From Kaistella palustris DSM 21579 (GTDB taxonomy: Bacteria; Bacteroidota; Bacteroidia; Flavobacteriales; Weeksellaceae), in contig NZ_AULL01000013.1 in the NCBI RefSeq assembly GCF_000422265.1, positions 1 through 64,000 on the forward strand: a stretch of 64,000 bases of DNA, written 5' to 3'. A program made the translations under genes and the position numbers. Under the pieces are notes generated by a model. It saw nothing but the letters and a program-made list of their open reading frames with translations. It was not told the origin of the DNA and ran no database searches. Below, in pieces: positions 24,725-34,207 of this stretch. Positions within the stretch are counted from its first letter, which is position 1. Each line of letters starts with the position of its first letter.

Positions 24725-25792
24725 ATGCAATTGATAAAAGTAGGTATGTGTGCCTTTGGGATGAGTGGTAAAGTTTTTCATGCGCCTTTCTTGAAAGAGC
24801 ATCCGGGATTTTTTCTCGCAGCAGTCGTAGAAAGATCAAAGAACGATTCACAGCAAAAATATCCTGACGCTACCATTTACCGGTCTGTAGAAGAAATGCT
24901 GCAACACGCAGATATTGATCTCGTCATCGTAAATACGCCTGTTCAGACTCATTTTGATTATGTAAAGAAAGCGCTGGAATCAGGCAAAAATGTAATCGTA
25001 GAAAAACCTTTTACTGTAACTTCAGCCGAAGCGCAAAAACTCGTGCAACTGGCCAAAGAAAAAAATCTGTCCCTGAGCGTATACCAAAACCGCCGTTTCG
25101 ACCGTGATTTCCTTCAGGTTCAGCAGGTTTTGGCAAGTGGAAAGTTGGGAACTTTAAAGGAAGTAGAAATCCGGTTTGATAGGTTTCGTCCCGAACCCGG
25201 AACCAAAGAGCATAAAGAAAATCCGAATCTTCCGGGTGCAGGTGCGCTGCATGACCTGGGCTCGCATCTGATTGATCAGGCAACCCAACTTTTCGGATTT
25301 CCCGAAAAAGTTTTTGCAGATGTGTTTTCCATGAAAGGTAACGCGTTTGCCAATGACTATTTTGAGCTTATACTTTTTTACAGAAACGATCTTCGCGTGC
25401 GCCTGAAATCATCGGTTTTTACTAAAGAAGCACATTACGCTTACATACTGCATGGTGAAAAAGGCAGTTTTTTGCAGGAACGGACGGACTCCCAGGAAGA
25501 CGAACTTGTTGCAGGTGCCATTCCAACATTTCATAAAAACTGGACTAAACCCTTAACTGAACCTGACGCTGTTTTAAACTTTCTGAATGAAAACAGCGAC
25601 ACTGAAAGGATTTTAAAACAAAGCGAGCCAGGAAATTACATGGATTATTACGTTCAAATCTACGAACATCTTATTTTCGGCGGTTCACTACCCTCGCCTG
25701 CTTCCGAAATTGTAGGAAATATGAGAATTATAGAAACCGCAATGAAAAGTTCTCAGGAAGAAAAAACGGTGACATTGCTGCGGGAACAGTAG
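24725..25792 (+). CDS. Gfo/Idh/MocA family oxidoreductase
   Basis: 355 residues. The N-terminal Rossmann domain starts VGMCAFGMSGKVFHAPFL and includes DLVIVNTPVQTHFDY and the family hallmark EKPFT near 96 (catalytic-site Lys). The C-terminal domain has GALHDLGSHLIDQA, the usual substrate-site His and Asp region. These NAD(P)-dependent enzymes oxidise or reduce sugars and related compounds; the exact substrate is not evident. It is monocistronic, with a convergent J-domain gene 13 bp beyond its stop. Confidence 0.88.
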   Translation: MQLIKVGMCAFGMSGKVFHAPFLKEHPGFFLAAVVERSKNDSQQKYPDATIYRSVEEMLQHADIDLVIVNTPVQTHFDYVKKALESGKNVIVEKPFTVTSAEAQKLVQLAKEKNLSLSVYQNRRFDRDFLQVQQVLASGKLGTLKEVEIRFDRFRPEPGTKEHKENPNLPGAGALHDLGSHLIDQATQLFGFPEKVFADVFSMKGNAFANDYFELILFYRNDLRVRLKSSVFTKEAHYAYILHGEKGSFLQERTDSQEDELVAGAIPTFHKNWTKPLTEPDAVLNFLNENSDTERILKQSEPGNYMDYYVQIYEHLIFGGSLPSPASEIVGNMRIIETAMKSSQEEKTVTLLREQ

Positions 25793-25805
25793 CACCTGAA
25801 ACTAA

Positions 25806-26252
25806 CTACTCCACGACTGCTTCACCCGACTTTCTGTAAGTGAAATTGCCGTAAATATGGCGGCGCGCGAAACGGCTCGGCGAATCCGCATTGACCATTT
25901 TTATATAAGTATTCCTCGGAACACCGATATATTCGTACATTTTTCCGTTGAAGTGCTGCACTTTCAGGATCGATTTTTCCAGATAAAAATCCTGGATTAT
26001 CGAATTGGATATCGTCTCAGCATATTCTTCCTTATATTTTTCCTGCGTCTCCGGATTGATGCTGACAAGAAAATGATAGGCTTCGATCACCGATTTGCTT
26101 TTTTCCTCGGCACCGAGTCTGCCGGCTTCGTCATTGATAAATTTATCCGGATGCGCCTCTTTCATTGTGTTCCTGTAAATTGTTTTTAACTCTTTTAAAG
26201 TTACAGATTTATCAACACCCAGAAGTTTTCTGTGTTCACCAAGTTTTTTCAT
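25806..26252 (-). CDS. J-domain protein with C-terminal KTSC domain
   Basis: 148 residues. The N-terminal part is a J-domain (LLGVDKSVTLKELKTIYRNT with the HPD tripeptide in KEAHPDKF). The C-terminal half matches the KTSC domain (HFNGKMYEYIGVPRNTYIKM, FARRHIYGNFTYR), known from phage lysyl-tRNA synthetase-like proteins and small bacterial proteins and thought to bind nucleic acid or protein. The J-domain should stimulate an Hsp70 ATPase. The pairing of a J-domain with KTSC is compact and probably targets DnaK to a specific client. Confidence 0.8.
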   Translation of the reverse strand: MKKLGEHRKLLGVDKSVTLKELKTIYRNTMKEAHPDKFINDEAGRLGAEEKSKSVIEAYHFLVSINPETQEKYKEEYAETISNSIIQDFYLEKSILKVQHFNGKMYEYIGVPRNTYIKMVNADSPSRFARRHIYGNFTYRKSGEAVVE

Positions 26253-26690
26253 CTATTATATTTTCTTTTTTTAAAGAACCCCGATACTTAAAAGCCAGTA
26301 CCAACCATGTCTTTATTTCGGGCTGCAAAAATACTTAAATAAATCGTAATCACCCACTTAAAATTCATTCTATTTTTTGAAACTAAAAAAGATGGAAAAT
26401 TATCCTGTGAAATAATTTTTTTCTGTGAGAAAATTCTGCCGGATGCCAGCTGCAGAAAACTTATTAAAATTCAGGGTGGTGCTTTTGCATTTTCTTTTGA
26501 GGAAATATCATCTTTAATACTAAATAGGTATGTTTTATGCTACCATTTAAAAAATGATAACAGATTTGTAGCAGACACAATTCCAGTTTTTCATTTTTCT
26601 ATGATCTGCCCGAAAATCACATGCTCATTCGAACTGCTTTTTACTAAAGTTTCGTTAAAGCATTAAATCATTAATCATAAAAATAAAGTT
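26253..26690. other. Intergenic stretch, no gene seen
   Basis: 438 bp of AT-rich DNA upstream of both the J-domain gene (minus) and the Rieske gene (plus). It must hold promoters for both directions, but I find no good TAnnTTTG match and no hairpin of note. Confidence 0.4.
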
Positions 26691-27575
26691 ATGAGTCAAA
26701 ACAGAGCTATTGAATTAGTTGAGAACCAGGAATGGTTAGGAAAAGCCGGTGCCGCACTGCAGCCCGTAATCATCGGGGCTTTTGAAGAAGGTGGAGAAAT
26801 GGGGCAAAAACTCAAGAATATACTGCACGGCACGTGGCTCGGTCACCCGCTTCATCCCGTGATTACCGATATTCCGGTTGGAGCGTGGAGCGTAGCGGCG
26901 GCTTTAGATAGTATTGAACTGGCCGGGAACAGTAAATATAAAAAAGGTGCTGATGCCGCGGTAGTAATTGGGATTGCCGGCGCAGTAGGTGCAGCGGTCA
27001 CAGGCTTAACGGACTGGACAGGAACCAACGGAAAAAAAAGAAAAATCGGACTACTACACGGTGTTTTAAACCTTACCGGAACCGCTCTGTACGCGACGTC
27101 ACTGGTTCTGCGTAATAAGAAGAAAACCAGAAATACCGGTCTGGCGTTGTCTATGGCGGGATATGGAATTGTTTCCCTCGCGGCTTATCTTGGCGGACAT
27201 CTGGTTTTTGGAGAGCAGATCGGTGTGGATCATACAGCAACATCGGAGGAATATCCAAAAAAATTCGTTCCTGTGTTGGCCGAAAGTGAATTACCGGAAA
27301 ATTCAATGAAAGCGGTAAAAGCCGCAGACATCCAGGTTTTGCTAGCCAGAAAAAACGGGGCGCTTTTCGCGATTGCCAACACGTGTTCACATCTCGGTGG
27401 GCCTTTAGACGAAGGTGAACTGCGCGACGATCTAACAGTGAAATGTCCGTGGCACGGTTCGGTGTTCTCTTTAAAAGACGGAACAGTGGTCAACGGCCCG
27501 GCAACCGAGCAGCAACCGCAGTTCGAAGTGCGCACTCAAAACGGACAAATTGAAGTCAGTCTGAAATCGCGCTAA
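26691..27575 (+). CDS. DUF2231 membrane domain fused to Rieske [2Fe-2S] domain
   Basis: 294 residues. Residues 40-190 are a DUF2231-type membrane domain (GTWLGHPLHPVITDIPVGAW with conserved His, then four hydrophobic segments). Residues 200-294 are a Rieske ferredoxin with cluster ligands in CSHLGGPLDEG and CPWHGSVFSL (Cys-x-His and Cys-x2-His). The protein would place a 2Fe-2S cluster next to a membrane module and may pass electrons in an unknown redox chain. It has its own transcript, ended by a bidirectional terminator shared with the pyrophosphatase gene. Confidence 0.87.
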   Translation: MSQNRAIELVENQEWLGKAGAALQPVIIGAFEEGGEMGQKLKNILHGTWLGHPLHPVITDIPVGAWSVAAALDSIELAGNSKYKKGADAAVVIGIAGAVGAAVTGLTDWTGTNGKKRKIGLLHGVLNLTGTALYATSLVLRNKKKTRNTGLALSMAGYGIVSLAAYLGGHLVFGEQIGVDHTATSEEYPKKFVPVLAESELPENSMKAVKAADIQVLLARKNGALFAIANTCSHLGGPLDEGELRDDLTVKCPWHGSVFSLKDGTVVNGPATEQQPQFEVRTQNGQIEVSLKSR

Positions 27576-27612
27576 AAAGCCATTCAAGATAATTAATTAC
27601 ACTTTTGCTTAA

Positions 27613-27652
27613 GCAAAAAAAATCCCGACTTTTCAGCCGGGATTGGTTTTTA
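27613..27652. terminator. Bidirectional intrinsic terminator
   Basis: The stem AATCCCG/CGGGATT has a T-rich tract on each strand. It sits between the convergent Rieske and pyrophosphatase genes. Confidence 0.8.
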
Positions 27653-27662
27653 TAATTGCATT

Positions 27663-30401
27663 TTAGAAATTTAAAACCCGTACATCGATTCTTCGGTTCT
27701 GCGCTTTGCATTCGTCAGTATCGTTTGCTTCGCAAACCGGGAACTCCGAACCATAACCTTCGGCTTCGATCCTGTCACCATTAATTCCTAATTCAAGTAA
27801 TTTAAGTCTCGCGGTCTGTGCGCGCAGGCTCGATAATTTCAAGTTACTGTCGGGGTTTCCGGTGTTATCGGTGTAACCGCCAAGCTTAATTTTCATACTC
27901 GGGTAAGCATTCATAATTTCCGCAAGGTTTGTAAGTGGTTCTTCCGAACCCGGCTTCAGCTCGCTGCTGCCACTCTGGAAATATAAATTTTCAAGCGTAT
28001 ACCATCTGTCTTTATTCAAAACGTTCTGATCCTGAATTTTCACACCATTGTAAAGGCTGTAAAGCTGACTGTTCTCGCCCAGTGCAATACTTTTGTCTGT
28101 AAGGCGGACCTCCTGAATATCGCCGGTGTCATATACATAATCCCCGTCTGCATTAAGCGTGCCGTGGATTTCCTGTGCAACTGCCGGCGTGCCCGCATTC
28201 ATTCCTGAAATTACTGCCGCACCCGTAGTTATTCCGGTCATTCTGTTTAAAGATTCGAGTTTTGCGCGGCGGTTTTCTTCAATTTTATCTTTATGTAAAA
28301 CGGCCAGTGTAGGCGCGATTACCAGTGATACGATCGACATTAATTTTATAAGAATGTTCATTGATGGTCCTGAAGTATCTTTAAAAGGATCCCCTACTGT
28401 ATCACCTGTTACTGAAGCTTTGTGTGGCTCAGAACCTTTGAAGTATTTTTCTCCGTTAATGTCGGCGCCCTGTTCAAATGATTTTTTCGCATTATCCCAG
28501 GCTCCACCGGCATTGTTCTGAAACATACCCATAAGCACGCCCGAAACTGTAGCACCTGCCAGGAAACCGCCCAACACTTCAGGCCCAAAGATAAAGCCCA
28601 TCAATAAAGGTGAAACCAACGCAATTGCTCCCGGAAACATCATCTTTTTAATAGATGCATCTGTAGATATCGCGACGCACTTTTCGTATTCCGGTGTGGC
28701 TTTACCTTCCAGAATCCCGGGGATTTCACGAAACTGACGGCGGACTTCTTCCACCATCGCCATTGCGGCCTGACCGACAGCTTTGATCGCCAAAGAGGAG
28801 AATATGAATGGAATCATAGCGCCAACGAACAACCCGGCCAGTACATCGGCGCGGTAAATGTCGATGCCGTCAATACCCGCTATACCAACAAATGCGGCAA
28901 ATAATGCCAGCGCTGTTAACGCAGCAGATGCGATTGCAAATCCTTTCCCGGTGGCAGCGGTGGTATTTCCAACTGCATCTAATATATCAGTTCTTTCACG
29001 CACTTCTTTCGGAAGTTCGCTCATTTCTGCAATTCCACCGGCGTTATCCGCGATAGGTCCAAACGCATCGATTGCAAGCTGCATAGCGGTTGTAGCCATC
29101 ATTCCGGCCGCGGCAATCGCCACACCGTAAAGTCCGGCACATAAATAGGAACCGTAAATTCCACCTGCCAAAACAAGGATCGGTAAAAATGTAGATTCCA
29201 TCCCCACAGACAGTCCGCCAATGATATTGGTCGCATGACCGGTTGATGATTGCTTAATAATGCTTTTCACGGGACGCTTGCCCATCGCCGTGTAATATTC
29301 GGTGATGATACTCATTAAAGTCCCTACAACCAGCCCAACGATAATGGCACCAAAGACACCCATTTTTGTAAACTCATGCCCTCTTAAAGTCATTGTATCA
29401 GGCATTAGATAATTAACCAAGAAATAGGAAGAAATGGCTGTAAGTACGATACTGCCCCAGTTGCCCAGGTTTAGTGCATTCTGCACGGGCGCTGTATCCA
29501 GTTCGGTTTGCTCAGCTATCTTTACAAATAAAGTTCCGATGATGGAATAAATGATTCCTGTTCCGGCAATAAGCATAGGTAAAAGTATCGGTGCAAAGCC
29601 GCCAAACATATCGTGGGAAAGTGTTTCTCTACCCAAAACCATGGTCGCCAGAACTGTTGCTACATATGATCCGAAAAGGTCGGCACCCATTCCGGCAACG
29701 TCGCCCACATTATCACCCACGTTATCTGCAATCGTTGCAGGGTTTCGTGGATCGTCTTCTGGAATTCCCGCTTCTACTTTTCCGACAAGGTCAGCGCCAA
29801 CATCGGCCGCTTTGGTATATATGCCACCGCCAACTCTGGCAAACAGGGCAATGGATTCCGCCCCCAGAGAAAAGCCGGTCAAGATTTCAATAGTCCTTTC
29901 CATTTCATGCGAGTCTACTGCGGCACCCGGTGCGAAAATCTGTTTGATAATTAAATAAAGAGCGCCTAAGCCCAAAACCGCCAAACCGGCCACACCCATT
30001 CCCATAACGGATCCACCGGTAAATGAAACTTTCAAGGCTTTCGATAAAGATGTTTTGGCAGCTTCTGCAGTCCGCACATTGGCTTTGGTCGCGATCTTCA
30101 TGCCGATAAATCCTGCAAGCGCAGAAAGAATAGCACCTAATATGAACGACAGCCCCAGAGTCCAGTGGGAGTTTGCATTTGATGCACCCATTAAGGCAAG
30201 CAAAATTGCGACAACGACCACGAAATACATCATAATTCTGTATTCCGCTTTCAGGAAGGCCATGGCACCATCGGCAATGTGGCCGCTGATTTCACGCATT
30301 CGCTCACTGCCTGCATTTTGTTTGCTCACCCACGCACTTTGCACGAAGGTGTAGATCAACGCGATAATACCAAAGAGCGGTATTAAATAAAATAAAGTCA
30401 T
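27663..30401 (-). CDS. hppA: K+-dependent membrane pyrophosphatase (HppA) fused to a C-terminal OmpA-like domain
   Basis: 912 residues. Residues 1-700 are an ion-pumping membrane pyrophosphatase with about 16 helices and the catalytic loop DVGADLVGKVEAG (200-212) followed by DNVGDNVGDVAGMGADLFGS. The GNTTAA motif at 478-483 has Ala where K+-independent enzymes have Lys, so it should be K+-dependent; sodium versus proton transport is not decided. Residues 800-912 form an OmpA/MotB-like peptidoglycan-binding domain (LYFQSGSSELKPGSEEPLTN, GGYTDNTGNPDSNLKLS, NRRIDVRV). The linker 700-800 holds a hydrophobic segment near 722-745. This fusion tethers the pump to the cell wall. It is separated from ppa by a terminator. 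Confidence 0.9.
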   Translation of the reverse strand: MTLFYLIPLFGIIALIYTFVQSAWVSKQNAGSERMREISGHIADGAMAFLKAEYRIMMYFVVVVAILLALMGASNANSHWTLGLSFILGAILSALAGFIGMKIATKANVRTAEAAKTSLSKALKVSFTGGSVMGMGVAGLAVLGLGALYLIIKQIFAPGAAVDSHEMERTIEILTGFSLGAESIALFARVGGGIYTKAADVGADLVGKVEAGIPEDDPRNPATIADNVGDNVGDVAGMGADLFGSYVATVLATMVLGRETLSHDMFGGFAPILLPMLIAGTGIIYSIIGTLFVKIAEQTELDTAPVQNALNLGNWGSIVLTAISSYFLVNYLMPDTMTLRGHEFTKMGVFGAIIVGLVVGTLMSIITEYYTAMGKRPVKSIIKQSSTGHATNIIGGLSVGMESTFLPILVLAGGIYGSYLCAGLYGVAIAAAGMMATTAMQLAIDAFGPIADNAGGIAEMSELPKEVRERTDILDAVGNTTAATGKGFAIASAALTALALFAAFVGIAGIDGIDIYRADVLAGLFVGAMIPFIFSSLAIKAVGQAAMAMVEEVRRQFREIPGILEGKATPEYEKCVAISTDASIKKMMFPGAIALVSPLLMGFIFGPEVLGGFLAGATVSGVLMGMFQNNAGGAWDNAKKSFEQGADINGEKYFKGSEPHKASVTGDTVGDPFKDTSGPSMNILIKLMSIVSLVIAPTLAVLHKDKIEENRRAKLESLNRMTGITTGAAVISGMNAGTPAVAQEIHGTLNADGDYVYDTGDIQEVRLTDKSIALGENSQLYSLYNGVKIQDQNVLNKDRWYTLENLYFQSGSSELKPGSEEPLTNLAEIMNAYPSMKIKLGGYTDNTGNPDSNLKLSSLRAQTARLKLLELGINGDRIEAEGYGSEFPVCEANDTDECKAQNRRIDVRVLNF

Positions 30402-30492
30402 AGTTTACTGTTTTATGTTAAATAATGTTAAATAAAGCTAGCCGAAAATACAATTTTATTTTAAAACGCAGGTCACTTTTCCCTAAAAATGC

Positions 30493-30520
30493 AAAAAGCA
30501 GATGTAAAAACATCTGCTTG
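30493..30520 (-). terminator. Intrinsic terminator downstream of ppa
   Basis: The perfect 10-bp stem AAGCAGATGT/ACATCTGCTT with an AAAA loop has a minus-strand T-run from the adjacent A tract. It ends the radC-to-ppa transcript. Confidence 0.8.
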
Positions 30521-30543
30521 AACTTTTGGAATCCGGATTAATT

Positions 30544-31161
30544 TTAACCTCCAAATTTATTGGCATAATCTTCCTGTGACGCCACGATAACTTTTTTGGC
30601 ATGTTCCGCGCCGTACACTTCCTGAATCCTGCATTTTGCAGGTTCATCGGGTAAGTTTTTGTATGTAAGGAAATAGTGCATTAAACGCTGTACTTCAGCC
30701 TGAGGAAGTTCTGAAATATCGCGGAAATGGCCGAACGCATGGTCGCCTTTCATTACGGCTACAATTTTATCATCAGCTTCACCTTTGTCTATCATTTTGA
30801 AACCGCCAATCGGCAAAGCTTCCATAAGCATACCACCGTTGTGAATGTTATGTGAGCTTAAAACACAGATATCCAGCGGATCCAGATCGCCCATACTTAC
30901 ATCGGTCGCACCGCTCTCTATCGCGAGTTTCAAAACTTCATCATGGCAATAAGTTCTTGGGATAAAACCGTAAAGCGCGGGAATTATATTCGAGAACTGC
31001 TGCGGACGGTCCACCTTCAGGTAACCGCTGGCTTTATCAACTTCATACTTAATGGTGTCTGACGGTACGATTTCCACAAAAACATTTACAACTTCAGGAA
31101 CCTCTTCACCTGCGGTAATTCCGTGCCAGGGATGGGCTTTAAAATTTGGTATCATTATCAT
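30544..31161 (-). CDS. ppa: Soluble inorganic pyrophosphatase (family I)
   Basis: 205 residues. Hydrolyses PPi to phosphate in the cytoplasm with Mg2+. The family I signature is visible as the metal-binding DLDPLDICVLS (the D-x-D-P-x-D type motif) near 113-123, with YGFIPRTY upstream and a Lys/Tyr-bearing C-terminal region. It is slightly longer than the 170-180 residues of the classic bacterial form. It begins 2 bp after the stop of the 169-residue membrane protein gene, so the two are coupled. A membrane pyrophosphatase lies just downstream, giving this locus both routes of PPi disposal. Confidence 0.9.
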   Translation of the reverse strand: MIMIPNFKAHPWHGITAGEEVPEVVNVFVEIVPSDTIKYEVDKASGYLKVDRPQQFSNIIPALYGFIPRTYCHDEVLKLAIESGATDVSMGDLDPLDICVLSSHNIHNGGMLMEALPIGGFKMIDKGEADDKIVAVMKGDHAFGHFRDISELPQAEVQRLMHYFLTYKNLPDEPAKCRIQEVYGAEHAKKVIVASQEDYANKFGG

Positions 31162-31163
31162 TT

Positions 31164-31673
31164 TTAATTTACAATTAAATTCTCTTTCCTTAAAACTTCG
31201 ATAGTTTGGGAAATATAATCTGCATCATTCATATAGTGCATCAGGAAGACTGTTTTAAAATCTGCCAGGGTAGAATTTTCACTTAGATTTTCATAGGTTT
31301 TATGGATCAGGTGCAAAACCGATGTTTTGCAGTTCACCACCCTTTTCCACGAATCTTTGGTAAGATACAGCTGCTGCGAGGCGTTATAATCGAACTCTTC
31401 ATTAATGGTTTTTTCCAGCAGAAAAATATATTCGTGAGCTTCGAGCGTCGGATCAAATTTCTGCACAAGATTCGAGGGTTTCAAGCGTTCCAAAAAGAGT
31501 GTCAGCCTTTCATAAGCATGAACACGCTGGGTGGAATTCCCTTTTACTGTCAGCAGTTTTATTTCCTGATTTTTAAGTTTTATGTAGGTATATACAAACT
31601 GCCGGGCGAAAATAAGAAACGGGATTGCCAATAAAAGTGCAAACGCGTACGGAAAATAAGGTGAATCGATCAT
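31164..31673 (-). CDS. Conserved membrane-anchored protein of unknown function
   Basis: 169 residues: one N-terminal membrane helix (YAFALLLAIPFLIFARQFVY, about 8-27), then a helical cytoplasmic domain of about 140 residues with YERLTLFLERLKPSNLVQKF and LHLIHKTYENLSENSTL. No named family is recognised, although the shape is typical of conserved Bacteroidota genes. It lies 36 bp after the FemAB/GNAT-like gene and directly in front of ppa, in one probable operon from radC to ppa. Confidence 0.7.
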   Translation of the reverse strand: MIDSPYFPYAFALLLAIPFLIFARQFVYTYIKLKNQEIKLLTVKGNSTQRVHAYERLTLFLERLKPSNLVQKFDPTLEAHEYIFLLEKTINEEFDYNASQQLYLTKDSWKRVVNCKTSVLHLIHKTYENLSENSTLADFKTVFLMHYMNDADYISQTIEVLRKENLIVN

Positions 31674-31709
31674 AAGGCAGAATGAGGTTGCAAAATTACT
31701 AATAATTTG

Positions 31710-32585
31710 CTACTTTTTGAAGAAGTTTTTCACCAAATCCCGCTTCGAAGTTTCCAGGATCGGATACGGCTGCAGCTGCGAGCCAAAACTCTTGAAGAAA
31801 AGCTCGATACCGCGTATGTTACCACCCATAAAATCGAAAGTTTTAGCCGCGATGTTTTCCTTCAAAATACGGTCGATGAGAAAGGACGCGCCGTTATCTG
31901 TTTTAAACCGGCCATCATTGATGAGGCCAAGCAACGAATATTTATCTTTGGAACTGATGATTACCGCCAGATTGGTCAGGTCATTTTCCCTGAAGGAACC
32001 AAAAATTTTAAGCCGCGAATTTTGTTCCAGGAAATCGATGTAACTGAAAAACCTGGCCACATCGCCGGGTTTTTCCAGCCCCTTAAAATGATTCTTAATA
32101 AAATCCAGAACATCAGTTCGTTTCACTTCTTTGAAATGAAGATACTGCGCTGTTTTAACCGTTGATTTGCGTCCTTTGAAATACGATTTCCGGAGTACAG
32201 CATAATCAACAGGTAAAATTACATAGTTTTTCTTCATCTTGATTTCGGAGACAAAGGAATTGTGAAAATTAAAAGCATAGGAAAAAACGGTATACTTTTT
32301 CCTGAGGAAATCCAGGAATTCCTGTTCCTTCGCATTGTTTTTTTCAGCACCGAAAACACCGAGCTGTTGGCAGAAAAGCGGCATTAAAACCAACTTAAAC
32401 CCAAGTTTGCGTTTCAGCGGGACAGGCATCACAAAATCGTAATCGCCATCGACCAAAATCTCCCAGGCCTCACATAAAAGATCAAGATTATCTTTTTCTG
32501 CATAAAAATTCTTTTGTACTGAATTTTCTATACAGTAAGTATATTTTTTGAAATCGATATTTTTATAGCTGATTCTTCTAATCAT
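31710..32585 (-). CDS. FemAB/GNAT-like acyltransferase-fold protein
   Basis: 291 residues. The N-terminal half has a GNAT-like strand pattern (DGDYDFVMPVPLKRKLGFK, MPLFCQQLGVF). The second half repeats it, with YSLLGLINDGRFKTDNGASF and FMGGNIRGIELFFKSFGSQL, which resembles the double-GNAT layout of FemAB and related aminoacyl or acyl transferases. The substrate is unknown. Its start overlaps the end of radC by 4 bp, so the two are co-translated. Confidence 0.6.
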   Translation of the reverse strand: MIRRISYKNIDFKKYTYCIENSVQKNFYAEKDNLDLLCEAWEILVDGDYDFVMPVPLKRKLGFKLVLMPLFCQQLGVFGAEKNNAKEQEFLDFLRKKYTVFSYAFNFHNSFVSEIKMKKNYVILPVDYAVLRKSYFKGRKSTVKTAQYLHFKEVKRTDVLDFIKNHFKGLEKPGDVARFFSYIDFLEQNSRLKIFGSFRENDLTNLAVIISSKDKYSLLGLINDGRFKTDNGASFLIDRILKENIAAKTFDFMGGNIRGIELFFKSFGSQLQPYPILETSKRDLVKNFFKK

Positions 32586-33259
32586 AATAAATTTTCGTCG
32601 GCAAAGCTCAGAAAGGAATTTTGTGCAATGATTAAATGATCCAAAAGCTGAATGTTCAGCAATGTTCCGGCATCGCTGATCTGTTTGGTAATTTTAAGAT
32701 CTTCCTGACTCGGTTTTAAATTGCCCGACGGATGGTTGTGTGCGATGATAATACCGGTGGAAAAATGTTCCAGCGCTGTTTTGAAAAGGATCCGCACATC
32801 AACTACGGACTGGTTGATGCCGCCGGAAGACAGTTTGGCTTTTCCCAATATGCGGTTATTCTGATTCAGAAAGACAGCCCAAAACTCTTCGGTCCGCAAA
32901 TCGCCGAGAAACGGCTGCAACACTTTGTAAATGTCGGAACTTTGGGTGATCTGAATCTTTTCGGGAACTTCCTGCGCCGCACGACGGCGGCCGATCTCCA
33001 GCGCCGTAGCAATAGAAATTGCTTTTGCTCTGCCCACACCTTTAAATTTTGTGAGTTCAGAAATCTGGAGCAGAGACAGGTTATGCCAGTTATTGTCCAC
33101 AGACGCCAGAATCTTACGGCCCAACTCCACTGCTGAGTCTTCGCGGTTTCCGCTGCCCATAATTATTGCCAACAGTTCCGCATCGGAAAGTGCGTTTTTG
33201 CCTTTGAGCAAAAACTTCTCCCTTGGACGGTCATCTTCAGCAAGAAATTTTAAGGACAT
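32582..33259 (-). CDS. radC: RadC family protein (JAB/MPN+ domain)
   Basis: 225 residues. The N-terminal part carries a helix-hairpin-helix DNA-binding stretch (LTKFKGVGRAKAISIATALE). The C-terminal JAB1/MPN+ metalloprotease-like domain has the zinc motif HNHPSGNLKPSQED near 175. Named after a DNA repair phenotype now considered doubtful; the real role is unresolved, and paralogues are common on mobile elements. Here it heads a compact core operon, suggesting the housekeeping copy. Confidence 0.9.
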   Translation of the reverse strand: MSLKFLAEDDRPREKFLLKGKNALSDAELLAIIMGSGNREDSAVELGRKILASVDNNWHNLSLLQISELTKFKGVGRAKAISIATALEIGRRRAAQEVPEKIQITQSSDIYKVLQPFLGDLRTEEFWAVFLNQNNRILGKAKLSSGGINQSVVDVRILFKTALEHFSTGIIIAHNHPSGNLKPSQEDLKITKQISDAGTLLNIQLLDHLIIAQNSFLSFADENLL

Positions 33260-33360
33260 TTAAAGTTGAGTTTAATGAACAGCTAATTTATGAAAGATTG
33301 ACTGAAAGTATGTAAAACAAAACTTCCAAACAGATCTTAGGTCTGGTATTTATTTGGCTT

Positions 33361-34026
33361 TTAAATGATGAGCCCGTCTTTCATTACCAGTTTACGGTCG
33401 GTCGTATCCGCAAGGTGCGTATTATGCGTCACGATCACAAAAGTCTGATTGTATTTTGACCGCAAATCGAAAAAAAGCTGGTGCAGGTCATCGGCATTTT
33501 TGGAATCAAGGTTTCCGGTGGGTTCATCGGCAAAAATGATTTTAGGCGAATTGATAAGCGCCCTTGCTACAGCCGTTCTTTGCGCCTCGCCGCCCGACAT
33601 TTCATTTGGCTTGTGGTGCAGGCGGTGTGCAATATGCAGATCTTCGAAAAGTGCATAAGCTTTTTCCAAAGATTCCTTCTCGTTTTTCCCGGAAATCCTG
33701 GTGGGCAGCAACACGTTTTCCAGAGCGGTGAATTCCGGTAAAAGCTGGTGGAACTGAAATACAAAACCAATATTCTCATTCCGAAATTTCGACAGCTGCC
33801 GGTCACTCATGCTGATAAATGATTTGCCCGCAAGGTCGATGGACGTATTGAAGTTCTTGGGATTTGTGGGCGTATCGAGTGTGCCAAGAATCTGAAGAAG
33901 TGTAGATTTTCCGGCGCCGGATTCACCTACAATTGAGACTACCTCGCCTTCTTTAATATGAATATCCACGCCTTTTAAAACCTCCAGATTTCCGTAGGAT
34001 TTGTGAATGTTGCTTGCCTTTATCAT
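33361..34026 (-). CDS. ABC transporter ATP-binding protein, LolD-type
   Basis: About 221 residues from ATG 34026; an upstream start at 34101 adds 25 residues without conservation. Walker A GESGAGKST, Q-loop VFQFHQLLPEFTALENVLLP, signature MSGGEAQR, Walker B IIFADEPTG and the H-loop in VTHNTHLA are all present. The Q-loop and signature are of the LolD/MacB class, which extracts lipoproteins or releases substrates through FtsX-like permeases. No permease gene is adjacent, so it probably works with a distant LolC/E partner. Confidence 0.87.
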   Translation of the reverse strand: MIKASNIHKSYGNLEVLKGVDIHIKEGEVVSIVGESGAGKSTLLQILGTLDTPTNPKNFNTSIDLAGKSFISMSDRQLSKFRNENIGFVFQFHQLLPEFTALENVLLPTRISGKNEKESLEKAYALFEDLHIAHRLHHKPNEMSGGEAQRTAVARALINSPKIIFADEPTGNLDSKNADDLHQLFFDLRSKYNQTFVIVTHNTHLADTTDRKLVMKDGLII

Positions 34027-34207
34027 GGTTTCAAAAATAGTGAAAATGATTGTAACCTGCGACTTATTTGCAAACGGTTTTTGCGCAAGGGCGTAGTGCA
34101 TTGTTGGAGTTCCTTTTTATTTTTTTTTAATGAAAAAAATAAAAAGAACGACTGCACGCAGACCGACCCGCGCGGTAGGAAAAGCATTGGCGAGGGTTGC
34201 GCCCAAA

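Noticed and set aside
26253-26690. Possible small gene upstream of the Rieske gene
   Set aside because: No frame above about 40 codons with a ribosome site; judged intergenic.
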